Below are positions 1 through 5,909 of a stretch of 6,541 bases of DNA, piece after piece. Under the pieces are notes generated by a model, which saw nothing but the letters and a program-made list of their open reading frames with translations, had not been told where the DNA came from and searched no databases. The stretch is from contig JAJPKI010000022.1 in NCBI GenBank assembly GCA_021323835.1, forward strand, positions 1 through 6,541, in the 5' to 3' direction. Each line of letters starts with the position of its first letter. Within the stretch, counting starts at the first letter, position 1. The position numbers and the translations under genes are program-made. This DNA comes from Verrucomicrobiota bacterium (GTDB taxonomy: Bacteria > Verrucomicrobiota > Verrucomicrobiia > Limisphaerales > UBA11358).

Positions 1-40
1 ACCAGCCGCTTAACACCCAGATAGGCCGCAAAGCGTAAAA

Positions 41-613
41 TTATTTCGCCACGACATCGCGCACATCCACCGCTTCCATTCCTGCTGCGCGAATGGCTTG
101 CAGGCCAATCACTGAATCTTCGTAAGCTCGGCAAAATTTCGGCTCCACGCCAATCCGCTTTGCCGCTTCCAAAAAAATGTCCGGCGCGGGCTTTTGATTT
201 TTGACCATTTCATTCGTCACCACCGCGTCGAACAAATGGCGGATTTTCAAATGGTCGAGCACCATGCAAATGATTTGCTGCGAACCGCCGCTCGCCACCG
301 CCATCGGAATTTTTTTATAATTTTCTTTCGCGATTTCCACGACAGCATGGATCGGTTCGATTTGCGGCAGCGTTTTCAAATAGGTTTCTTCCTTTTCATG
401 CGCCACGGCGATGTGGTCGAGCGAGCGGCCCTGTTCCTGCGCGAGACTTTTCAAAATGTCGCGCGAAGGAATGCCGCCGGACGCGTAAAAACGGTCAATT
501 GGAAAATGCAGGCCGTGCCGTTGCGTGACCATTTGCCACGCCCGCCAGTGCAGCGGCATGGAATCGGCCAGCGTGCCGTCGCAGTCGAAGATTAAGCCTT
601 TGATTTCTCTCAT
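41..613 (-). CDS. HAD-superfamily hydrolase, YqaB / beta-phosphoglucomutase-like phosphatase
   Basis: A 190-residue protein with all four HAD motifs: I, FDCDGTLADS with nucleophile Asp10 and acid/base Asp12; II, VASGGS around Ser108; III, Lys141 in QKPAPD; IV, YEDSVIG with Glu165-Asp166 for Mg2+ binding. A helical cap lies at about residues 16-85. The C-terminal half resembles E. coli YqaB closely (PMAV, RHLFDAVV, KPAPD, AAGMEAVDVR). YqaB dephosphorylates fructose-1-phosphate and related sugar phosphates, so a soluble cytoplasmic sugar-phosphate phosphatase is likely, but the substrate cannot be read from sequence. The ATG at 613 is chosen because homologues begin just before the first motif. 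An upstream in-frame GTG at 670 would add 19 residues encoded by the phased repeat, although a GAAGG lies near it. It follows prfA by 77 bp, where some bacteria have prmC instead. No Shine-Dalgarno is visible at 613. Confidence 0.9.
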   Translation of the reverse strand: MREIKGLIFDCDGTLADSMPLHWRAWQMVTQRHGLHFPIDRFYASGGIPSRDILKSLAQEQGRSLDHIAVAHEKEETYLKTLPQIEPIHAVVEIAKENYKKIPMAVASGGSQQIICMVLDHLKIRHLFDAVVTNEMVKNQKPAPDIFLEAAKRIGVEPKFCRAYEDSVIGLQAIRAAGMEAVDVRDVVAK

Positions 614-621
614 TTTTTGTG

Positions 622-688
622 TCGCGCGAAGAACGCGAAGATTACGAAGGAGAAATTTTTCTTCGCGCACTTCGTGGCCTTCGCGCGA
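622..688. repeat. 9-bp-phased inverted repeat (long hairpin) between prfA and the HAD gene
   Basis: Three 9-bp units on the left (625-633 cgcgaagaa, 634-642 cgcgaagat, 643-651 tacgaagga) face three inverted units on the right (661-669 cttcgcgca, 670-678 cttcgtggc, 679-687 cttcgcgcg). Folding pairs 623-631 with 679-687 perfectly, 634-640 with 670-676 (one G:T), and 643-649 with 661-667 (one mismatch and one G:T). Symmetrical 2x2 internal loops separate the stems, and a loop of about 11 nt closes the structure. The G:T pairs favour folding of the plus-strand copy. It fills nearly all of the 77-bp gap. Its function is unknown; it could be a dispersed intergenic repeat, a transcript-stabilising hairpin or a weak terminator. 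Confidence 0.75.
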
Positions 689-690
689 AA

Positions 691-1770
<1,080 letters not shown>

Positions 1771-1773
1771 TTT

Positions 1774-1818
1774 ACAAAAAGAAATCCGCCCGCTGATGAC
1801 AAAGCACCGGCGGGCGGA
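1774..1818 (-). terminator. GC-rich hairpin plus T-run after rpmE (intrinsic terminator or prfA leader attenuator)
   Basis: Perfect 9-bp arms, TCCGCCCGC at 1785-1793 and GCGGGCGGA at 1810-1818, enclose a 16-nt loop. Read on the minus strand, the hairpin is followed by ATTTCTTTTTGT, the classic shape of a Rho-independent terminator. It lies 14 bp beyond the rpmE stop. The T-run ends only about 5 bp before the prfA ATG, so it could also act as an attenuator or sequester the prfA initiation region. The long loop makes the hairpin somewhat weaker than typical. Confidence 0.7.
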
Positions 1819-1832
1819 AATTAATTAGGCAG

Positions 1833-2078
1833 CTAAACTTTTTTCTTTTTCTTCGAGGCAAACGCTTCGGCGGCGGCGGCGGTCTTGGCGGCGCGTTGCT
1901 GGAATTTGTCCACGCGACCGGCGGTGTCCACGAATTTTTGCTGGCCGGTGTAAAAGGGATGACACACGTTGCAAATGCCGACGATGATGGTCTGCTTGGT
2001 GGAGCGCGTCTTAATCACGTTGCCGCAGGCGCAACGGATTTCCGCGTCCACATATTTCGGATGAATGTCCGTCTTCAT
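1833..2078 (-). CDS. rpmE: 50S ribosomal protein L31, zinc-binding type
   Basis: An 81-residue protein starting MKTDIHPKYVDAEIRCACGN, the hallmark L31 N-terminus. L31 is a small protein of the large ribosomal subunit that helps bridge it to the 30S head. Cys16, Cys18, Cys36 and Cys39 form the zinc site, so this is the C+ form rather than the zinc-independent paralogue used under zinc starvation. The family core FYTGQQKFVDTAGRVDKF (42-59) is intact. The tail is alanine-rich and ends in a Lys run (KKKKKV), likely contacting rRNA; family length is usually 66-90. The stop is TAG. No Shine-Dalgarno precedes the ATG, and the predicted promoter would leave a very short leader. It lies directly upstream of prfA, a widespread arrangement. 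Confidence 0.97.
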   Translation of the reverse strand: MKTDIHPKYVDAEIRCACGNVIKTRSTKQTIIVGICNVCHPFYTGQQKFVDTAGRVDKFQQRAAKTAAAAEAFASKKKKKV

Positions 2079-2093
2079 AAAAAATGGACGGTC

Positions 2094-2121
2094 AATTTAT
2101 CAGGAAAAAACTTGATGACAA
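2094..2121 (-). promoter_or_regulatory. candidate sigma70-type promoter for rpmE
   Basis: On the minus strand, TTGTCA (2121-2116; five of six to TTGACA) and TAAATT (2099-2094; four of six to TATAAT) are separated by 16 bp. Transcription would start near 2087, leaving a leader of only about 9 nt, consistent with the lack of a Shine-Dalgarno sequence before rpmE. Recognised by eye only. Confidence 0.45.
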
Positions 2122-2169
2122 GAATGATTTTAGGAAAAGCGAGATGCTTAATGTGTTGGGAAATTTGTT

Positions 2170-2198
2170 TTGCGCAAATGGGAAGAAAAATTTATTGT
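2170..2198 (+). promoter_or_regulatory. weak candidate promoter for tRNA-Gln
   Basis: TTGCGC (2170-2175) and TATTGT (2193-2198) are 17 bp apart and end 11 bp before the tRNA. Both boxes are poor matches (three and four of six). A perfect 10-bp palindrome, TTTGCGCAAA (2169-2178), overlaps the -35 box. A promoter is expected here because no gene precedes the tRNA on this strand, but the exact boxes are uncertain. Confidence 0.3.
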
Positions 2199-2209
2199 AT
2201 TCGCCGGTT

Positions 2210-2283
2210 TGTCCGATGGTGTAATGGTAACACAGCGCCCTTTGGAGGCGTTATTCATGGTTCGAATCCATGTCGGACAGCCA
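2210..2283 (+). tRNA. tRNA-Gln (anticodon UUG), CCA encoded
   Basis: A complete cloverleaf can be drawn. The 7-bp acceptor stem TGTCCGA (2210-2216) pairs with TCGGACA (2273-2279). The D stem GTGT pairs with ACAC (2219-2222/2230-2233). The anticodon stem is 2235-2239/2247-2251, with loop CTTTGGA and anticodon TTG at 2242-2244. The T stem CATGG pairs with CCATG (2256-2260/2268-2272), with loop TTCGAAT. The discriminator is G73 (2280), followed by encoded CCA (2281-2283). The weak U1-A72 pair, G73 and UUG anticodon are the known identity elements for glutaminyl-tRNA synthetase. It decodes CAA and CAG. U34 of this isoacceptor is a substrate class for MnmE-MnmG and MnmA. It stands alone on the plus strand, divergent from rpmE, and its CCA end touches the stop codon of convergent mnmG. 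No intrinsic terminator separates the two. Confidence 0.97.
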
Positions 2284-3183
2284 CTATTCTTCCAAGTCGG
2301 TTTCGCAACAATTTTCCTCGACTGGCACTGAATCATTTTTTCCATTTCCAAAACGCTTCAATGAAACAAGCAAAATGCTGATGTCGGCGGGCGAAACCCC
2401 GGAAATTCTCGCAGCCTGGCCAATGGTTGCCGGACGAATTTTTGAAAGTTTCTGACGCGCTTCTAATCGAAGACTTGGAACAATCGAAAAATCAAAATCG
2501 CCCGGAATATTTTTATCTTCGAGATTTTTGAATTTTTGGACTTCAAGTTCCTGTCGGTCAATGTAGCCAGCATATTTGACGGAAATTTCTACTTGTTGAA
2601 TTATTTCTTCCGGTAACGATTCATCTCGCTTCGGTAAATTGCGATAATTTACCTCAGGACGAGATAAAATTTTTGCAAGGATATCGTTTCCGTAATACTC
2701 TGAATTCAAACGATTTAACTCTTTTAAAATAGATTTTTCTTTGGTTTTAAATTTTTGGTAATTCCGTTCCGGCAATAGGCCAATTTCGTAGCCAATTTCA
2801 GACAGTCGCAGGTCGGCATTGTCTTGACGCAATAACAATCTGTATTCAGCGCGCGAAGTGAACATCCGGTATGGTTCGATGGTTCCCTTGGTAATCAAAT
2901 CGTCAATTAAAACACCGATGTAAGCTTGATTCCGTCGAAGCACGATTGGTTCTTTTTGTTGAACTCGACGGGCGGCATTGATTCCGGCCATTAATCCTTG
3001 CGCACCAGCCTCTTCATAACCGGAAGTTCCATTAATTTGTCCGGCAAGAAATAAATTTTTGCAAACTTTGGTTTCAAGAGAAGGCTGCAGTTGAGTTGGA
3101 AATGCAAAATCATATTCCACCGCATATGCTGGGCGTAAAATTTCAGCATTTTCACATCCGATAATAGTGCGCACTAAATTCAC
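2284..3183 (-). CDS. mnmG: MnmG, C-terminal half, downstream of an in-frame stop
   Basis: The continuation of mnmG in the same frame after a TAA. If translated separately it would start at the GTG (3181-3183) touching that stop, giving 299 residues. Local residues 11-30 (ENAEILRPAYAVEYDFAFPT) and 47-70 (AGQINGTSGYEEAGAQG onward, the second GidA signature) complete the FAD-binding domain. EPYRMFTSRAEYRLLLRQDNADLRL (103-127) and the C-terminal helical domain (about 195-275, ending ARISGVSPADISILLVSLKR) are the parts known to contact MnmE and tRNA. About 20 extra acidic residues follow the point where E. coli MnmG ends. There is no good Shine-Dalgarno before the GTG, so efficient independent initiation is doubtful, though termination-reinitiation is possible. 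No further stops or frameshifts occur, so decay, if any, is very recent. Rated as certain MnmG sequence; whether it is translated is uncertain. Confidence 0.8.
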   Translation of the reverse strand: MNLVRTIIGCENAEILRPAYAVEYDFAFPTQLQPSLETKVCKNLFLAGQINGTSGYEEAGAQGLMAGINAARRVQQKEPIVLRRNQAYIGVLIDDLITKGTIEPYRMFTSRAEYRLLLRQDNADLRLSEIGYEIGLLPERNYQKFKTKEKSILKELNRLNSEYYGNDILAKILSRPEVNYRNLPKRDESLPEEIIQQVEISVKYAGYIDRQELEVQKFKNLEDKNIPGDFDFSIVPSLRLEARQKLSKIRPATIGQAARISGVSPADISILLVSLKRFGNGKNDSVPVEENCCETDLEE

Positions 3184-3186
3184 TTA
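3184..3186 (-). other. mnmG: in-frame TAA inside mnmG (premature stop at codon 348)
   Basis: On the minus strand the reading is CCA TAC GAA GTC TAA GTG AAT TTA GTG, that is P-Y-E-V-stop-V-N-L-V. E. coli MnmG has LPFDVQMQIV at the same place, so the stop replaces the Gln. CAA to TAA is one C-to-T change. The flanking protein is collinear with the family on both sides without loss or gain. Confidence 0.93.
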
Positions 3187-4227
3187 GACTTCGTATGGCA
3201 AACAGGTCGAAAAACCATTGACGTAAAATTCATCGGTCTCAATGCCTTCCGGCTCAAGGAAAATTTGATGTCTCTCTTTTTCTGAAAATTTAACAATTTT
3301 ATCTTCAATTGAAGGGCAATATCTCGGACCAACTCCTTCAATTACACCAGAATACATGGGAGACTTATGAAGATTGTTGCGGATAATTTCAGCTGTTTTT
3401 TTCGTTGTAAAAGTGATATGGCATGGTAATTGGCCGTTAATTTTATCGAGAATTGAACCCGTTGGATATTTACCGCTTGAAAGATTTGGTTGAAAGCGTG
3501 CTTTTGATTGTTCCACGTGGAACAAATCTTCACGCCAAAATGTGAAATAGGGCACAGGCTCATCGCCCGACTGAACTTCGGTTTTTGAAAAATTAATCGA
3601 CTGTCGCAATAATCGCGGAGGCGTCCCCGTTTTTAGTCGCCCCAGCTCCAATCCTAATTCTTTCAGAGATGACGACAAATTCATTGCCGCCGACTCGCCA
3701 GACCGGCCACCAGATTGTTGATTGGAGCCGACATGCATTAAACCGCGTAAGAATGTGCCCGTTGTAATAACAATTGTTTTGGCCAGATATTGAACTTCCA
3801 GTGTTGTTTCAACGCCGTAAGCAGTGCTATCCTTCGTAAGAATTTTTACTGTTTGGCCTTGTTTCACGTCCAAACAAGCTTGAGATTCGCAAATCCATTT
3901 CAATCGAAATTGGTATGCTTTTTTATCGCATTGAGCACGTGGGGACCAAACCGCTGGCCCCTTTTTAGTATTCAGCATCCTGAATTGAATTCCGGTCATA
4001 TCGGTGTTTTTTCCCATCTCACCACCTAGAGCATCAATTTCCCGTGTCAGATGACCTTTTGCCAAACCTCCGATTGCCGGATTACAAGACATTTGGCCGA
4101 TTGTGTCCGCATTGATCGTCAGCAACAAAGTTTGACAACCCATGCGTGCCGCAGCCAATGCCGCTTCGACTCCGGCATGACCAGCCCCGACAACAATCAC
4201 ATCATATTTTTTGTGGTAAATGAACAT
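3184..4227 (-). CDS. mnmG: MnmG (GidA) tRNA uridine-5-carboxymethylaminomethyl modification enzyme, N-terminal half
   Basis: MnmG with MnmE installs carboxymethylaminomethyl or aminomethyl groups at C5 of wobble U34 in tRNAs for Lys, Glu, Gln, Leu and Arg, using FAD, NADH and methylene-THF. This half (347 residues) carries the dinucleotide-binding GAGHAG (14-19), the catalytic-region MSCNPAIGGLAKGHL with Cys48, GRLKTGTPPRL (196-206), and the first GidA signature GPRYCPSIEDKI with Cys304. Residues about 231-262 are an insertion relative to E. coli MnmG, and codons 235-240 of it encode the parS-like palindrome. It ends early at a TAA where homologues have Gln. Read through, the whole protein would be 647 residues against 629 in E. 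coli. The ATG overlaps the pgi stop (TAATG), suggesting translational coupling. This fragment alone has an incomplete FAD domain and lacks the MnmE-binding domain, so it is unlikely to be active by itself. Confidence 0.9.
   Translation of the reverse strand: MFIYHKKYDVIVVGAGHAGVEAALAAARMGCQTLLLTINADTIGQMSCNPAIGGLAKGHLTREIDALGGEMGKNTDMTGIQFRMLNTKKGPAVWSPRAQCDKKAYQFRLKWICESQACLDVKQGQTVKILTKDSTAYGVETTLEVQYLAKTIVITTGTFLRGLMHVGSNQQSGGRSGESAAMNLSSSLKELGLELGRLKTGTPPRLLRQSINFSKTEVQSGDEPVPYFTFWREDLFHVEQSKARFQPNLSSGKYPTGSILDKINGQLPCHITFTTKKTAEIIRNNLHKSPMYSGVIEGVGPRYCPSIEDKIVKFSEKERHQIFLEPEGIETDEFYVNGFSTCLPYEV
3509..3524. promoter_or_regulatory. parS: candidate parS (ParB-binding) site
   Basis: TGTTCCACGTGGAACA is a perfect 16-bp palindrome. 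It fits the widely conserved chromosomal parS consensus, TGTTNCACGTGAAACA and its TGTTCCACGTGGAACA variants, at which the CTP-dependent clamp ParB loads to partition origin regions. It lies within mnmG, encoding LFHVEQ. mnmG (gidA) is itself often found near parAB and oriC, which supports the reading. No parA or parB gene is in the window. Confidence 0.85.
3860..3875. promoter_or_regulatory. degenerate second parS-like site
   Basis: TGTTTCACGTCCAAAC has a perfect left ten bases of parS (TGTTTCACGT) but a broken right half. It lies about 350 bp from the perfect palindrome in the same gene, encoding part of LDVKQG. Chromosomal parS sites often cluster, so this may be a weak or decayed ParB site, or chance. 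Confidence 0.25.
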
Positions 4228-5795
4228 TACTTCACGCCACGTTTTGAATCAAGGATTAGCCTGTCGTTGGCTTTCAAGTGGGCTAAAATTTTATAAATAA
4301 TTTCTCTGTCTTCAACTTTTTCAATTTTATGCGCAACATCTTCTACTTGAATTGTTTGACATTTGTTTTTTATAATAAAATCAATAACTTTTCGCTGAAT
4401 TTCAATGACTTTTTCCGCGGCTTTTTTTCCAGCTTCGACGCCCGGTTGATGATAGGCATTTACATTAATTAATGATGCATAAAAACCAACTGCACGTTCA
4501 AATAATGCAATTAACATTCCAACTGTTTTAGCAGAAACTTCCTTTATGATTATTGTCAACGATTCGCGTTCTTTTTCCGCCAGCGCTTGTCGTGTGCCGA
4601 GGTAAAAACCGTGAAGATAATCTCCAGCAGTCACTTTATCCTCAACCATGAAGCTTGCGCTATGACCATCTTTTAATACTTCAATAAATGTCACAAAAAA
4701 ATCATTCAACCCTTCCCGTAATTGCTGAATGTATGAGTGTTGATCGGTGGAACCTTTGTTTCCAAGAACAGTAATTCCCTGATTTACTATTTTTCGGTTC
4801 AAATCCATTTCTTTTCCGAGCGACTCCATCACCAATTGTTGTAAATACTTTGAAAACAATTCCAAGCGGTCTTTATATGGCAAAACAACCATGTTTTTCA
4901 GTCCGTTACCGTTACCGGACACAAACCAAGCGAGAGAAATTTGGATAGCGGGATTTTTTGTAATGTTTGGCACGCGCGTTTGCTTATCAATCATAGCGGC
5001 GCCGGCAAGCATATTATCAATATCCAATCCCTGCAACGCTGCTGGTAATAATCCAACGGCGGACAATTCACTTGTTCTGCCGCCAATCCAATCCCACATC
5101 GGAAATTGCGATTGCCAATTATTTTGGGTGGCATATTGGGCCAACTCGCTGCCTTCCATCGTTACCGCAACTGTATGCTTGCTAAAATCCAGCGAAGCTT
5201 TTTCATAAGCAGCTTTTGCAAATAACATTCCGTTTCGTGTTTCCTTTGTGCCGCCGGATTTAGAAATCACAATGCAAAGTGTGCGATTTAATTCATCTCC
5301 AATAGTCGCCAAAACGCGATCCATTCCATCCGGATCCGTGTTGTCAAAGAAATGCGGTTTCAATTTGTCTGTGCGCGGATCACCGAGCGCATTGGCAACA
5401 AATTGTGGACCAAGCGCCGAACCACCGATACCGATGAGTAAATAATTTTTAAAATTTCCGCCAGTGCCACGAATTTCGCCGGAATGAACCTTGGCCGCAA
5501 ATTGTTTGATGTTTTCAATAGTTTTCTCGATTTCTTCCCGAATTTCTTTTGTCGGGGCGAGCGATGGATTACGCAACCAATAATGTCCAACCATTCGATT
5601 TTCGTCAGGATTCGCGATTGCACCGCGCTCCAGCGCATCCATGTCAGCGAACGCCTTTTGCACACGCGGTTCCATGCTTGTGAAAAATTCGTCCGACACG
5701 TTCATTCGGCTCAAATCAATCGCCAGGCCGAGCTCAGGAAATTCGGTATGATATTTTTGAAACCGTTCCCACCATTGTTGTTTGGTTAAATTCAT
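4227..5795 (-). CDS. pgi: glucose-6-phosphate isomerase, with C-terminal extension
   Basis: A 522-residue protein that interconverts glucose-6-phosphate and fructose-6-phosphate in cytoplasmic glycolysis and gluconeogenesis. Two SIS sugar-phosphate-binding folds are visible: IGIGGSALGPQ (121-131) and VISKSGGTKETRNG (176-189) in the first, and WDWIGGRTSELSAVGLLP (234-251) leading into the second. The catalytic Glu324 lies in QQLVMESLGKE, His353 in GSTDQHSYIQQL, and Lys457 in QPGVEAGKKAA. Residues about 465-522 extend beyond that Lys and look like a small winged-helix-type module. The ATG at 5795 (MNLTKQQWW) is preferred. An upstream in-frame start at 5858 would add 21 residues with no family support and would encode the regulatory repeats. 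It overlaps mnmG by one base at its stop. The first 220 bp are near 53% G+C and the rest near 40%. No Shine-Dalgarno precedes the start. Confidence 0.97.
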   Translation of the reverse strand: MNLTKQQWWERFQKYHTEFPELGLAIDLSRMNVSDEFFTSMEPRVQKAFADMDALERGAIANPDENRMVGHYWLRNPSLAPTKEIREEIEKTIENIKQFAAKVHSGEIRGTGGNFKNYLLIGIGGSALGPQFVANALGDPRTDKLKPHFFDNTDPDGMDRVLATIGDELNRTLCIVISKSGGTKETRNGMLFAKAAYEKASLDFSKHTVAVTMEGSELAQYATQNNWQSQFPMWDWIGGRTSELSAVGLLPAALQGLDIDNMLAGAAMIDKQTRVPNITKNPAIQISLAWFVSGNGNGLKNMVVLPYKDRLELFSKYLQQLVMESLGKEMDLNRKIVNQGITVLGNKGSTDQHSYIQQLREGLNDFFVTFIEVLKDGHSASFMVEDKVTAGDYLHGFYLGTRQALAEKERESLTIIIKEVSAKTVGMLIALFERAVGFYASLINVNAYHQPGVEAGKKAAEKVIEIQRKVIDFIIKNKCQTIQVEDVAHKIEKVEDREIIYKILAHLKANDRLILDSKRGVK

Positions 5796-5804
5796 AAAGG
5801 AAAT

Positions 5805-5823
5805 TTTGTTTGCGACAAACAAA
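5805..5823. promoter_or_regulatory. perfect small hairpin in the pgi leader
   Basis: TTTGTTTG (5805-5812) and CAAACAAA (5816-5823) are perfect inverted copies around a CGA loop, 9 bp upstream of the pgi ATG. It could be an mRNA hairpin limiting initiation or a protein-binding palindrome. Its loop region contains one copy of the TTTGCGACAA direct repeat. Confidence 0.5.
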
Positions 5824-5858
5824 GTGGGAAAATAACACAAAAAAAATCTTTGCGACAA
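5809..5858 (-). promoter_or_regulatory. candidate pgi control region: 10-bp direct repeats 40 bp apart
   Basis: TTTGCGACAA occurs at 5809-5818 and again at 5849-5858 (TTGTCGCAAA on the coding strand), exactly 40 bp apart, about four helical turns. The upstream copy supplies TTGTCG as a possible -35 box, with TGTTAT (5837-5832) as a poor -10 at 15-bp spacing. Two same-face copies flanking a start region would suit a repressor or activator. The promoter assignment is weak; the repeat itself is exact. Confidence 0.4.
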
Positions 5859-5909
5859 TTCAAAAGCACAAACCGGAAAATTGAGAAAGTCCCGAACTGC
5901 CGAAGAAAG

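Noticed and set aside
1..40. Possible end of a plus-strand gene (frame 3, stop at 36-38) converging on the HAD gene
   Set aside because: Only about 11 codons are visible, which is too little to identify or support a coding region.
2210..2283. Reverse complement of the tRNA as a tRNA-Leu(CAA)
   Set aside because: The mirror cloverleaf is expected from symmetry; the minus strand lacks correctly placed conserved D- and T-loop bases, whereas the plus strand has all of them.
3184..3186. Reassignment of UAA to glutamine across the genome
   Set aside because: The HAD, prfA, pgi and kinase genes all end in TAA at the family-expected place, none contains an internal TAA, CAA is used normally, and RF1 (which reads UAA) is intact.
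3936..3941. Another CACGTG core in mnmG as a third parS
   Set aside because: The flanks TTGAG and GGGAC match parS at almost no positions beyond the hexamer.
5796..5858. N-terminal extension of Pgi from the start at 5858
   Set aside because: The 21 extra residues have no family counterpart and would be encoded by the direct-repeat and hairpin region; the ATG at 5795 matches the family start.
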